This document shows, piece by piece, positions 1-8,177 of a stretch of DNA of 64,000 bases. This DNA comes from JAMQPK01 sp963782595 (GTDB lineage: Bacteria > Acidobacteriota > Vicinamibacteria > Vicinamibacterales > JAMQPK01): contig CAWAKJ010000001.1 of NCBI GenBank assembly GCA_963782595.1, positions 1,240,001 to 1,304,000 on the forward strand, written 5' to 3'. Made by a program: the position numbers and the translations under genes. The notes beneath the pieces were generated by a model. That model saw nothing but the letters and a program-made list of their open reading frames with translations, did not search any database and was not told the DNA's origin. Position 1 is the first letter of the stretch. The number at the start of each line of letters is the position of its first letter.

Positions 1-1
1 G

Positions 2-823
2 ACACGCGCGGCCATTCAGCAGCAGTCACTCGAAGTCACGCAGACGCTCGGCGATCTGAAAGCGACAAACGGCCGCATTCTCGATCAGAGCCGAAGCCTC
101 GACGAGTTCCAGCGAATGCTTCAGTCGCCGAAGCTGCGTGGAGACTTCGGCGAGTTCACGCTCGAACAGATGCTGCGAGATCTTCTTCCGGCAGAGCAGT
201 ATGAGTGCCAGGCCTCGATCGGCACCGGCCGCGTCGATGCGCTGATCCGGACGCCCTACGGCGGCCTCTGCATCGACTGCAAGTTTCCGCTGGACAATTT
301 CCGACGCGGGCTGCAGGAAACAGACGAGCCCGCGCGCGATGCGGCGATGAAGCAGTTCTACTCGGACGTGAAAGCCCGTATCAAGGAGATTGCGGATAGG
401 TATGTGCTGCCACCGCAGACGCTCGACGTGGCGTTCATGTTCGTGCCGTCCGAAAACGTGTACTACGAAGTGATTAGCCGGCCGGAGATCCTGACCTATG
501 GTCGCGAGTGCCATGTCGTGCCGGTCTCGCCGAACACGATGTACGCCTACATCCAGGCGCTGGCGGTCGGATTCCGGGGGATGAAGATTCAGGAGGAAGC
601 CAAGCGCGTGCAGGAGATGCTCGCGCAGCTTTCCACGCGCTTCGACAAATTCCAGGACCATTTCGGCATGGTGGGCAAGCACCTGGACAACGCGAAGAAC
701 CAGTTCGAGCGCGCCATGCGCGACGTGGAACGCTTCGACGCCACGCTGCAGGGCGTCAAGATCGGCCGCCTCGAAGAAATGCAGCCGCCATTCGCCGAAA
801 TCGGCCCACTGAAACTCGAGTAG
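2..823 (+). CDS. rmuC: DNA recombination protein RmuC, 5'-truncated by the window edge
   Basis: The open frame runs from the first bases of the window to a TAG at 821-823, so the N-terminal part (normally a membrane anchor and coiled coil) lies outside. What remains begins inside a helical region and continues into the conserved RmuC domain (PF02646), seen in segments such as SPKLRGDFGE, FMFVPSENVYYE and SPNTMYAYIQAL. RmuC proteins are predicted nuclease-like factors that limit inversions and recombination at short repeats. The C-terminal third is again helical. The SixA-like gene starts 2 nt after the stop, so the two are probably cotranscribed. The family assignment is firm; the molecular activity of RmuC is still poorly known. 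Confidence 0.93.
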   Translation, partial: TRAAIQQQSLEVTQTLGDLKATNGRILDQSRSLDEFQRMLQSPKLRGDFGEFTLEQMLRDLLPAEQYECQASIGTGRVDALIRTPYGGLCIDCKFPLDNFRRGLQETDEPARDAAMKQFYSDVKARIKEIADRYVLPPQTLDVAFMFVPSENVYYEVISRPEILTYGRECHVVPVSPNTMYAYIQALAVGFRGMKIQEEAKRVQEMLAQLSTRFDKFQDHFGMVGKHLDNAKNQFERAMRDVERFDATLQGVKIGRLEEMQPPFAEIGPLKLE

Positions 824-825
824 CC

Positions 826-1275
826 ATGATCTACCTCGTGCACCATGGCGACGCAGTCGGGGCCGACGTGGATCCGATGCGCCCGCTGTCCGAACGCGGA
901 CGTGCCGAGGTCGGCAGGCTCGCGCAAAAGGCGGCCGAGCGAGGCGCCCGGCCCGACATCGTCTGGCACAGCGGCAAACTGCGGGCCCGGCAAACCGCCG
1001 AAGCCTACTGGAAGTGCTGCAATCCACTCGCGACGTTTTCTGCCACGCGCGGATTGCAGCCCACCGATCCCACCAACTGGATCGTCGATGCGTTGGCTGG
1101 GGAAACGCAACATATCCTCCTCACCGGGCACTTTCCCCATTTGCCACGACTGCTGGGAAGACTGCTGACCGGCGCCGCCGAGGCGATGCCCGCCGATTTT
1201 CCGTTGAATGGAATTGTGGCGCTTGAGAACGTGGACGACCGGTGGGTGGAGCGGTGGAGGATGAAGCCTGAGTAG
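826..1275 (+). CDS. SixA-like phosphohistidine phosphatase (histidine phosphatase superfamily)
   Basis: This 149-residue protein has the size and layout of SixA, which removes phosphate from phosphohistidine on HPt domains or the NPr protein. The start is the ATG 2 nt after the rmuC stop. The N-terminus reads YLVHHGDA where the superfamily normally has RHG: the nucleophile His7 is kept but the phosphate-binding Arg6 is His. Other conserved parts are present: WHSGKLRARQTAE (residues 45-57, with the SxxxRAxQT pattern) and the late catalytic His in LLTGHFPHL. QHG variants occur in this family, so it may be active with altered phosphate binding. The stop codon is the first triplet of a heptamer repeat array. 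Confidence 0.8.
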   Translation: MIYLVHHGDAVGADVDPMRPLSERGRAEVGRLAQKAAERGARPDIVWHSGKLRARQTAEAYWKCCNPLATFSATRGLQPTDPTNWIVDALAGETQHILLTGHFPHLPRLLGRLLTGAAEAMPADFPLNGIVALENVDDRWVERWRMKPE

Positions 1276-1335
1276 GGATTGGTGACTAGGGATTAGGGAT
1301 TTGGCTAATCCCCAATCCCTAATCCCTAGTCCCTA
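1273..1335. repeat. 63-bp array of nine heptamers forming a hairpin between convergent genes
   Basis: The segment divides exactly into nine 7-mers: TAGGGAT, TGGTGAC, TAGGGAT, TAGGGAT, TTGGCTA, ATCCCCA, ATCCCTA, ATCCCTA, GTCCCTA. Positions 1284-1301 and 1314-1331 are 18-bp perfect inverted repeats with a 12-nt loop, so it can act as a bidirectional terminator. It runs from the stop codon of the upstream gene (TAG at 1273) to that of the convergent gene (complement of CTA at 1333), and both stops are part of heptamers. The layout resembles the short tandemly repeated repetitive (STRR) sequences described in cyanobacteria. Confidence 0.85.
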
Positions 1336-2283
1336 TCGTTCCACGGTCACCGTCGCGGGCGCGCCCATGCGGACGGTGACTGTTGAACCTGCAGGAAGCG
1401 TTGCGGCATTCGGTTCGCTGGCTGCGACAGCCACGCCGCCGCCGGCGGCGCCGACCGTGCTGCCGATCACCGCGCCCTTCTTGCCGCCGAAGATCGCGCC
1501 CAGTACCGCGCCGCCAACCGCACCGCCACCAATTTTTGCCGCACTCTCACGCGCGGGCGACTCTCCCTCGCGGTAGATCGTCTCGGTGTTAATCGGCAGG
1601 CGAGTGCCGTCGGCCAGCACGATGGTGTGGAACCGGATGCCGAGCCGCGCCTGATCCTTCAAACGTCCGCCGCGCTCCACGAGCGTCACCGAACCTTCGA
1701 CGCGCGCGCCCGCCGGGACGGCGACCTGATCTCGCACCTTGACATCGCGCGTCACTCGCGCGCGGACCTGATCTTCGGGTTTTGCGCGCTCTGTGGTGAC
1801 AGCCGTTTCGACCTGCAGCCCGATGACCGAGTCGGCTGGAATAACCAGCTCGTCGTAGGTCTTCCGAGGAGGCTCCTGAACGATTGGTGCCCGTGCGACC
1901 GTCGTGTTCTCGAGGGGCTCGATGGCAGCGGACACCGGCGTATCCGTCGCCGTGCGCGACGGAGCCCTGTCGCTGCCGTAGCTCGGTGCCGTACGGGTGC
2001 GCGACGGCGCGGCTGGTGCCGTACGCGCTTGCGCCGGTCGCCGAGTGACACGTGGCGATGGTTCGGTGTCGACAACGGACGGCGCGGGTTCGAAAGTCGC
2101 CGCGGGCGCGGTCGTAATCGCACCTTCGGTTTCGGCGACGACACCGGCCGCGGGGACTGCGTACGCAGGCTCAGGTTGCGCGAGCGCCGTCTCATTTTGG
2201 CGGTTCGCCATATAGGCGCCTCCGCCTGCTGCGACCACGCCGATGACTGCCAGGGCTCCGAATGCCGCCCGATTGATTTCCAT
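1333..2283 (-). CDS. Hypothetical membrane-anchored protein with proline-rich linker and glycine-zipper segment
   Basis: I do not recognise the family. The ATG at 2283 is chosen over an in-frame start 30 nt upstream because GAGGAG lies just before it; this gives 316 residues. The N-terminus has one membrane segment (about residues 4-24, AAFGALAVIGVVAAGGG). An Ala/Pro/Thr/Arg-rich linker follows to about residue 150. Then comes a folded part (about 150-250) with YDELVIPADSVIGLQVE and PAGARVEGSVTLVERGG, which resembles the beta-rich domain of surface or conjugation-associated proteins. A glycine zipper follows (IGGGAVGGAVLGAIFGGKKG). It is probably an envelope protein. It converges on the SixA-like gene and diverges from thiO. 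Confidence 0.75.
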   Translation of the reverse strand: MEINRAAFGALAVIGVVAAGGGAYMANRQNETALAQPEPAYAVPAAGVVAETEGAITTAPAATFEPAPSVVDTEPSPRVTRRPAQARTAPAAPSRTRTAPSYGSDRAPSRTATDTPVSAAIEPLENTTVARAPIVQEPPRKTYDELVIPADSVIGLQVETAVTTERAKPEDQVRARVTRDVKVRDQVAVPAGARVEGSVTLVERGGRLKDQARLGIRFHTIVLADGTRLPINTETIYREGESPARESAAKIGGGAVGGAVLGAIFGGKKGAVIGSTVGAAGGGVAVAASEPNAATLPAGSTVTVRMGAPATVTVER

Positions 2284-2453
2284 GAGCAAACTCCTCGCTC
2301 CATGATGCAGCAAGGCCTGTACCCGGCCGCAGTGTCCGGGATTGGTGAAAATCAGGGAATTTTCGCCCGCTCAGCCTGCTGGATGTCCCCTTCAGACTCA
2401 TATTGTCCTTCGAAGGGAGCAATCCAAGGCTGCATGAGATGATAAGGAAATCT

Positions 2454-3566
2454 ATGCCAGATTGCGATGTCGCCGTTGTGGGCGCCGGGATCATAGGCGA
2501 GGCCATTACCTATGAGCTCGTGGCGCGCGGTGCATCGGTCATGTTGTTCGATTCTCGTGGGACCGGCCTGGGTTCGACACAGGCCGCCGCTGGAATGCTC
2601 GTGCCGTACCTCGAAGGCTTTCGGCGTCCGATTCTGCCGCTGGCACGACGAAGCCTCGAGATGTACGACGCGTTTATCGATCGCGTTTCGCGCGATGCCG
2701 GCATCGGCATTGGCTATCGCCGTACTGGATCGCTCCAGGTCGTAACCGCCGACGAGCCCGCCAACGAGCTCGGACAGATCGTCGAGGATGCCCATGCGGC
2801 CGGGCTGGAGGTCGAGCTGCTCGATGCAAAGGCGGCCCACGACGCCGAGCCGCAGCTCACTCCCGATGTCTCGGCGGCGCTGCTCGTCAAAACGCACGGC
2901 TTCGTTTCCGCAACCGAGCTGTCCGGCGCGCTTGCGGCGGCATCCATCAAGCACGGCGCGCGCGTGCGCGTTCCGGCCCGAGCCCGGCGGATCGAGCAAC
3001 GGGGAAGGGACGTCGAGGTTCAACTCGAGAACGATGCGCCCATCACGGCGGGTCATGTCGTCCTGGCCGCGGGAAGCTGGTCGGGGCAGATCGATATCAG
3101 CGGTGTGCCGCCGGTGCCGGTCAGGCCCGTCCGCGGACAGTTGCTCCAGCTTGCGTTTGACGGCCCCCCGCTCACCCGTATCATCTGGGGGCCACGCTGC
3201 TATCTCGTGCCGATCAACGCCGGCTCGATTCTCGTCGGGGCCACCGTTGAGGATGCCGGCTTCGACGAGCGGACGACTGTGGCCGGTGTTCGCGATCTGC
3301 TCGACGGTGCGTGCGATCTCGTGCCGCACCTGTGTCAGGCGACGTTTGCCGGCGCCCGCGTGGGACTCCGACCTGCGACGGCAGACGAGTTGCCTATCAT
3401 CGGGCGATCGACGAAGATGCCGGGCCTCGTCTATGCAACAGGTCACTACCGGAACGGCGTTCTGCTCGCGCCGCTGACCGCGCGCATCGTGGCAGACCTC
3501 GTTCTCGACAACCGGGAAGATCCGCTGCTGGCTGCCACCAGGCCGCAGCGTTTCGGGGAGTACTGA
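2454..3566 (+). CDS. thiO: Glycine oxidase ThiO (FAD-dependent, thiamine pathway)
   Basis: This 370-residue D-amino-acid-oxidase-family protein is likely ThiO, which oxidises glycine to iminoglycine for the thiazole ring of thiamine. The dinucleotide fold is at the N-terminus (VAVVGAGIIGEAITYEL), followed by GSTQAAAGMLVPY, which matches the ThiO FAD/substrate region. The C-terminus has LPIIGRS and the glycine-rich YATGHYRNGVLLAPLTA typical of ThiO. The ATG at 2454 has AAGGAA upstream; a TTG 51 nt earlier is less likely. Other thi genes are absent from the window. The pterin dehydratase gene starts 1 nt after the stop, so both are probably on one transcript. A different amine oxidase of the same family cannot be excluded. 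Confidence 0.85.
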   Translation: MPDCDVAVVGAGIIGEAITYELVARGASVMLFDSRGTGLGSTQAAAGMLVPYLEGFRRPILPLARRSLEMYDAFIDRVSRDAGIGIGYRRTGSLQVVTADEPANELGQIVEDAHAAGLEVELLDAKAAHDAEPQLTPDVSAALLVKTHGFVSATELSGALAAASIKHGARVRVPARARRIEQRGRDVEVQLENDAPITAGHVVLAAGSWSGQIDISGVPPVPVRPVRGQLLQLAFDGPPLTRIIWGPRCYLVPINAGSILVGATVEDAGFDERTTVAGVRDLLDGACDLVPHLCQATFAGARVGLRPATADELPIIGRSTKMPGLVYATGHYRNGVLLAPLTARIVADLVLDNREDPLLAATRPQRFGEY

Positions 3567-3567
3567 G

Positions 3568-3855
3568 ATGGCGCTTCTCTCTGATCAGGAAATACAGCGG
3601 CAGCTGAAAGATCTGAAGGACTGGACGCTCGAAGGTCGCACGATTCGAAAACAGTTCACGTTCAACGACTTTCCTGCGGCAGTGGCGTTTGTCAACCGGC
3701 TCGTGCCCGAATCGGAAGCCGCCGATCATCATCCCGATATCCTCATCAACTACCGGAGGGTGACGCTGCTCTTCAGCACGCACAGTGAAGGCGGGTTGAC
3801 GCAGAAGGATTTCGATGGCGCCGCGATGGCCGAGCGGAGGGCAATACAGTCGTAA
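3568..3855 (+). CDS. 4a-hydroxytetrahydrobiopterin dehydratase (pterin-4a-carbinolamine dehydratase)
   Basis: This is a small 95-residue protein of the usual PCD/PhhB length. It dehydrates 4a-hydroxytetrahydropterin so that the pterin cofactor of aromatic amino-acid hydroxylases can be recycled. The active-site signature is present as EAADHHPDI, followed by the conserved YRRVTLLFSTHSEGGLTQKD. No phenylalanine hydroxylase is in the window, so its partner is unknown; bacterial PCDs without a hydroxylase neighbour are common and may have other roles, such as assisting molybdopterin enzymes. It lies 1 nt after thiO and 3 nt before the MerR-type gene. Confidence 0.92.
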   Translation: MALLSDQEIQRQLKDLKDWTLEGRTIRKQFTFNDFPAAVAFVNRLVPESEAADHHPDILINYRRVTLLFSTHSEGGLTQKDFDGAAMAERRAIQS

Positions 3856-3858
3856 GTC

Positions 3859-4326
3859 ATGCGCCCCGACCTGAAGAAAAACTACAGCTCACGCGAAGTG
3901 GCGTCGCTGACGGGCTTATCTGCCCGCCAGCTTCAGTGGTGGGACGCGCGCAAGCTCATCAAGCCGTCCATCGCGTCGCATCGCACCGAGGCCGGCGGAT
4001 TCACCGAGCGTCGCTATTCGCCGGTCGACCTGTTCGAGCTTGCCGTGCTGGCAGATTTGCGCCGCAACGGGTTGTCGGTGACGAAGATGCGCCTGCTCGT
4101 CGACACGCTGCGCCGGAAATTTGGCATCCGGCTGTTCGACGCCATCGGAGGCGGAGGCGCGATTACCCTGCTGACGGACGGAAGCGAGATTTACGCGCGG
4201 ACCGAGAGCGGCCAGTTCTTCAACCTGCTGCGCGCGCCCAGCCAGCCGCTGCTCGTGGTGGGCAACGAAGGCACACTGAAGGAGCTGAAACTGCGCATGC
4301 GCTCGAAGCGCCGCAGGAAGAAGTGA
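3859..4326 (+). CDS. MerR-family transcriptional regulator
   Basis: This 155-residue protein begins with a winged-helix MerR DNA-binding domain: SSREVASLTGLSARQLQWWDARKLIKPS is the helix-turn-helix, followed by the RRYSPVDLFELAVLADLRRNGLS segment. The C-terminal half (GGGGAITLLTDGSEIYARTESGQFFNLL) is not a recognised ligand domain and contains no metal-binding cysteines, so it is not a MerR/CueR-type metal sensor. The very end is strongly basic (RMRSKRRRKK). It forms a compact set with thiO and the pterin dehydratase and could regulate them, though no operator could be identified. A REP-like palindrome follows immediately. Confidence 0.85.
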   Translation: MRPDLKKNYSSREVASLTGLSARQLQWWDARKLIKPSIASHRTEAGGFTERRYSPVDLFELAVLADLRRNGLSVTKMRLLVDTLRRKFGIRLFDAIGGGGAITLLTDGSEIYARTESGQFFNLLRAPSQPLLVVGNEGTLKELKLRMRSKRRRKK

Positions 4327-4329
4327 AGG

Positions 4330-4356
4330 TACGTAGTGTCCGGCTTTAGCCGGACC
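4330..4356 (+). repeat. REP-like palindrome, copy 1
   Basis: TAC-GTAG-T is followed by GTCCGGCTTTAGCCGGAC, an 8-bp stem with a two-base loop, then C. The GTAG tetranucleotide just 5' of a palindrome is the layout of REP elements mobilised by RAYT (Y1) transposases. It fills the gap between the MerR gene (+) and the BMC gene (-) and could serve as a shared terminator. Near-identical copies are at 46368, 60395 and (inverted) 62356. Confidence 0.8.
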
Positions 4357-4358
4357 AA

Positions 4359-4670
4359 CTATCCAATAGGAAAGATTTTTTCCAGATCGTCCGCGGGTCT
4401 GGGAATGACGTGCACGCCCACGAGCTCGCCGACCCGCCTGGCCGCGGCCGCCCCCGCATCGGTGGCTGCCTTCACCGACGCGACATCACCGCGCACGATC
4501 GCGGTCACGAGCCCCGCATCGACTTTCTGCCAGCCGACAAAGACGACGTTCGCCGCCTTCACCATGGCGTCGGTCGCTTCGACCATGCCGACAAAGCCGC
4601 GCGTTTCGATGAGGCCGAGTGCTTCGCCGAGCTCGGGCCTGGGAGAGGTGTTGTTTTTCTGTGCGGTCAT
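4359..4670 (-). CDS. Bacterial microcompartment shell protein, single BMC domain (BMC-H)
   Basis: This 103-residue protein is one BMC domain (PF00936), the hexamer-forming tile of carboxysome and metabolosome shells. LGLIETRGFVGMVEATDAM, VVFVGWQKVDAGLVTAIVRGDVASV and the C-terminal HVIPRPADDLEKIFPI are typical of PduA/EutM/CcmK relatives. The start is placed at the ATG at 4670; a GTG 24 nt upstream is also possible and neither has a clear ribosome site. No other shell protein, BMC-P vertex protein or signature enzyme (aldehyde dehydrogenase/alcohol dehydrogenase pair) lies beside it. The P5C dehydrogenase 5 kb upstream belongs to another family. It is a stand-alone or satellite shell gene, downstream of the three repeat-protein genes on the same strand. 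Confidence 0.92.
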   Translation of the reverse strand: MTAQKNNTSPRPELGEALGLIETRGFVGMVEATDAMVKAANVVFVGWQKVDAGLVTAIVRGDVASVKAATDAGAAAARRVGELVGVHVIPRPADDLEKIFPIG

Positions 4671-4701
4671 GAGTGGAGGCGCACATCGTACCACGGTACC
4701 G

Positions 4702-6471
4702 CTATCGCATTTCGAGATTCAGGTTCAGCGTCTGTCCTTCGGCGAGCGAGAAGTTCTGCGCGCCCATTCGGAGCTTGTCGAGCACCGCCGGATCGTTCTG
4801 CAGCCCGTTCTCGAGAGCGGGAACAACGGCGGCCAGATAGCGCCCGGGAGGGAGACCCTTCATCGTGAATGCGCCGTTCTGGTTGGGCCGCGTCGTCTGC
4901 ACGTATCGTGATTGAGCGCCCCAGAGCTTCGTGTCTTCGGAAAACGCGACCAGCACGTAGTCGGTCACCGGCTGACCGCGCGCGTCGCGAACCGCTCCTG
5001 AAATTTCGGTGAGGCGATCGGTCAGTGTGACGACGACGCCGGTCACGTTGCGGCCAGGCTTGAATTCGAATGGGGTGTCAGTGATGTCTGCGCCTTCGAC
5101 GGTGACGCTCTTCAACGCCCAGCCGGTCGGGATACCCTGAGCCCGAATGACCAGTGTGCCCGCGATGCCGCGAAGTTCAAACAGTCCATCCTGGTTGACG
5201 CGCCCGCCGCCGAGCGCGCGTGCCGCGATCTGCGTCATCAAGGGCGATGAGCCGCCAGCCGGCGGCATGGCCATGATCTGGATGTTGGGCTTCGGCGGGC
5301 TCTGTCCCTGATAGACGACCCGGCCCGACATGGTTACGCCAGGGGTCGTGATCACTGTGAGACTGTCGATGTCGCCCGACACGCTCAACGGCATCGACGC
5401 GAACTCGAGTTGAGCGAGGTTGATGTCTTGCGGGTTGCGCGCGTTTTGCGGCCGTTGTTGCACGTCGAGCACGTAGTCTCCCGGCGGCACGCCAGTGAGC
5501 TCGAAGCGCCCGTCTGCGCGGACCCGAGTGTTGCCCCCGCCCGCAATCGCTGCTCTGAGCGCGACCAGACCGTTCGCGCCTCGAGGCCTCAACACCACGT
5601 TGGCGTCGGTCAGCGGTTGCCCGCCCGAGCTCGTCACCGTTCCTGAAATGCGTGACAGGCGGGCCGGTACAAGGGGAAAGGCGACCGCGTTCATTTCCTG
5701 CCCGAGCGTAACGGTGACCGAAGCCGCCTGAGTGACGTCGAGGACGCCGGGATAATACGTGCCGGGATAACCCATCGGATCGGGCTCGGCCGCGCTGTTG
5801 CCGGCGGGGTTTTGGCGCAGCGATGCCCGCACGATGTATTCGCCGGGCATCAACCCGAAGATCCGGTACTGCCCGAGGTCGTCGGTCTGAGCGGCCCGTC
5901 CGGCGTTGGCGAGCTGGCGCTCTCCGTTGACGAACTGATAGCGCATCGCCTGCACCTGCACGTCCGTCATCGGGTCGCCGAACTCGTCGGTAATGCGCCC
6001 TGTGATGACGCTGCCCCGTGGAAGGCTGAAGTCGAGCCTTTCCATCACTTGGCCGTTCGCGAGGTCGAGCGGTTTGCCGCTTTCGAACGGGCGTGCCTGG
6101 CCGTATTCCAGCGACACATATCCAGCTCTTGCGACGAATACGCGATAGCGGCCCGCGGGGAGGTTCGGCAACTCGTACCGGCCGTCGCCGTCGGTCGTGA
6201 CGACGCGGTTGAGGCGTGCTTCGGTTGAGGTGATTCGAATCTGCGCCCTCCGTACAGGCGTACCCGTGTCGGCGGCTATGACGCGGCCGGTGATCTTCGC
6301 GGTGCCGGTGGCCACCGGGACGTTGTCGCGGGGGGGCATACCCAGCCGGCCACGACCGCCGGGGAACGGCGGCTGACCGCCGCGCCCGAGAGGACCCGGG
6401 CCAGGTTCCTGAGCTGCCATGACCGTCGTCATGAACAGCGCAAACGGGATGGCGAGTCGGAAGGGGAGCAT
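4702..6471 (-). CDS. Secreted carboxypeptidase-regulatory-like repeat protein, paralogue C
   Basis: This 589-residue protein has a signal peptide (LAIPFALFMTTVMAAQ) and a Pro/Gly-rich start ending in MPPRDNVPVATG. Several beta-sandwich repeats of the CarboxypepD_reg / transthyretin-like type follow, shown by phrases such as ITGRVIAADTGTPVRRAQI, GRYELPNLPAGRYRVFVARAGY, GVVVTLTDRLTEISGAV and GLPPGRYLAAVVPALENG. No catalytic domain is visible. Such proteins are numerous in acidobacteria and are thought to be surface or secreted binding modules, but their ligands are unknown. It is the last of three tandem paralogues on the minus strand, 13 nt after the middle one. Confidence 0.85.
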   Translation of the reverse strand: MLPFRLAIPFALFMTTVMAAQEPGPGPLGRGGQPPFPGGRGRLGMPPRDNVPVATGTAKITGRVIAADTGTPVRRAQIRITSTEARLNRVVTTDGDGRYELPNLPAGRYRVFVARAGYVSLEYGQARPFESGKPLDLANGQVMERLDFSLPRGSVITGRITDEFGDPMTDVQVQAMRYQFVNGERQLANAGRAAQTDDLGQYRIFGLMPGEYIVRASLRQNPAGNSAAEPDPMGYPGTYYPGVLDVTQAASVTVTLGQEMNAVAFPLVPARLSRISGTVTSSGGQPLTDANVVLRPRGANGLVALRAAIAGGGNTRVRADGRFELTGVPPGDYVLDVQQRPQNARNPQDINLAQLEFASMPLSVSGDIDSLTVITTPGVTMSGRVVYQGQSPPKPNIQIMAMPPAGGSSPLMTQIAARALGGGRVNQDGLFELRGIAGTLVIRAQGIPTGWALKSVTVEGADITDTPFEFKPGRNVTGVVVTLTDRLTEISGAVRDARGQPVTDYVLVAFSEDTKLWGAQSRYVQTTRPNQNGAFTMKGLPPGRYLAAVVPALENGLQNDPAVLDKLRMGAQNFSLAEGQTLNLNLEMR

Positions 6472-6484
6472 GCAGGGTACTACG

Positions 6485-8173
6485 TTACTCGATCAATGGA
6501 AGTTCGAGCCGTTGCGTTTGCCCGGGCGACAGATGAAACGGTGTGGCCCGAGACGTGATCGCTTTGCGAAACTCCTGATTCCACTGTATGTCCTGATCTA
6601 TCGTCTCGAAAGCGGCCGCAAGATAGCCACCGGGTGGCAGGTTGTTGATGCTGAAGGTGCCATTATCTCGAGGCGAGAGTAACCTCAGAAAACGGCCCGG
6701 TACGACGCCCTCTGGAAGATCGCTCGGGAACACGACGACGACATAGCGAGTGGCGGGTCTGCCGGACGCATTCACGACGGTCCCACTCAGTTCCTGCAGC
6801 CGATCGGTCAGCACGATCTCGAGATCCTTGATATCTCCGCGGCTCGAGTCGTACGGCACGTCGGTCATGTCGACACCGTTGAGCGAGACCGACTTCAACA
6901 GCCAGCCGGGCGAGCCGGCCCTGAACAGCATCTTTCCGTATCCACCTTTCACCGTGAAGGAACCATCGTCTGCAATCCTGCCGTTGTTCGAATCGGAAGA
7001 CGGGGGACGCATACCAGGTGAGGCGTCGACAATCTCGACGTAGACCCGTCGCAAGTTCCCGAAGGTTGGAGTGGGCGACGACCCTTCGTAAATCACGCGA
7101 CCAGCTACGGTCGTGCCGATGCCAGTTGTGACCACCAGCCCCGTAAGATCATCTTTGCCGACGGACAGCTTTACTGACGCAAATTCCGTTTGTTTGAAAA
7201 AGTCAGGCCTGCCGCCCGCACCCGATCGACTGACTTCGAGGACGTAGTCGCCAGGTGTTACTCCAGATAGCTCGAACCAGCCTGAGGCATCCTCGACGCG
7301 GCCCCAATTCTCGAACACGCCCTGGTCCGTTCTGAGCGCGAGGCGTGCGCCCTGAAGAGGTTTTCCGTCTGACGATCGAACATATCCGGAGATGCGTGCG
7401 GGGCGGCCTTCCAGCATGGAAAAACTGGCGCTCACCTGTTCGCTCAGCCCAATCTCGATGCGTTCAGCCTCGTGTAGATTCGTCGTGCCCGGATAGTAGG
7501 TCGTCATCAGTTGCTCGCCGGTCTCGTTACTCTGATAGTGCGCGGCTAGCATGTAAATGCCGGGCATGAGTCCAGCGACACGGAACTGTCCACGGTCGTC
7601 GCTACGGCCGTCCATCATCGTGTAAGGCGTCAGCCTTTCGCCGTTCGGTTGATAGATCACACGAAGCGTCGTCAGCCGGATTCCCGGAAGCGGTTCCCCG
7701 CTCGAATCTGTCAGCCGGCCGGCAATGACACCGCCGCGCGGAAGGATGAAGTCGAGCCGATCGGTAGACGGCACCGTCCACAATTGACCCCGCGCGAGCG
7801 GATGCTTTTGCCCCGCGCGCATCTGGACGAAACCAGTGCGCGAAGCATTGATCGTGTACCTGCCTGGCGGGACATCGTCAAAGCGATACTGGCCTTGACG
7901 ATCGGTGACAGCCGTTCTGTTGAGTGGGGGGGCCGCTGCCGATCCGCCTCCCATGATGTGCACGGTTGCCCCGCGGAGAGGTGCGCCAGTGTCCCCGGCG
8001 AGTACTCGTCCATGAACACTGGCCGGTGCATTGGACGGCACGGCGTTCTCTGGCGCCGGGGTCGGTGCGGGCGTGCCCGTCCCTGTAGAGATTTGCGAGG
8101 CTGCAATTCGGCCCGCGAGACCCGCGGTGAACACTAACGCTGCAACCGAAAGAAGCACTCTCGCGTGCACCAT
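6485..8173 (-). CDS. Secreted carboxypeptidase-regulatory-like repeat protein, paralogue B
   Basis: This is the middle paralogue, 562 residues, with a signal peptide (LLSVAALVFTAGLAGRIAAS). It has the same architecture as its neighbours: an Ala/Pro-rich stretch, then HGRVLAGDTGAPLRGATVHI, GQYRFDDVPPGRYTINASR, FILPRGGVIAGRLTDSSGEP, DLEIVLTDRLQELSGTVV and NNLPPGGYLAAAFETIDQ. It lacks the MPPRDN segment found in the other two. The ATG at 8173 starts 4 nt after the stop of the upstream paralogue and has no clear ribosome site, which suggests translational coupling. The binding target is unknown. Confidence 0.85.
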   Translation of the reverse strand: MVHARVLLSVAALVFTAGLAGRIAASQISTGTGTPAPTPAPENAVPSNAPASVHGRVLAGDTGAPLRGATVHIMGGGSAAAPPLNRTAVTDRQGQYRFDDVPPGRYTINASRTGFVQMRAGQKHPLARGQLWTVPSTDRLDFILPRGGVIAGRLTDSSGEPLPGIRLTTLRVIYQPNGERLTPYTMMDGRSDDRGQFRVAGLMPGIYMLAAHYQSNETGEQLMTTYYPGTTNLHEAERIEIGLSEQVSASFSMLEGRPARISGYVRSSDGKPLQGARLALRTDQGVFENWGRVEDASGWFELSGVTPGDYVLEVSRSGAGGRPDFFKQTEFASVKLSVGKDDLTGLVVTTGIGTTVAGRVIYEGSSPTPTFGNLRRVYVEIVDASPGMRPPSSDSNNGRIADDGSFTVKGGYGKMLFRAGSPGWLLKSVSLNGVDMTDVPYDSSRGDIKDLEIVLTDRLQELSGTVVNASGRPATRYVVVVFPSDLPEGVVPGRFLRLLSPRDNGTFSINNLPPGGYLAAAFETIDQDIQWNQEFRKAITSRATPFHLSPGQTQRLELPLIE

Positions 8174-8177
8174 GGCT

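Noticed and set aside
1273..1335. CRISPR array
   Set aside because: Units are 7 bp with no spacers; no cas genes are present.
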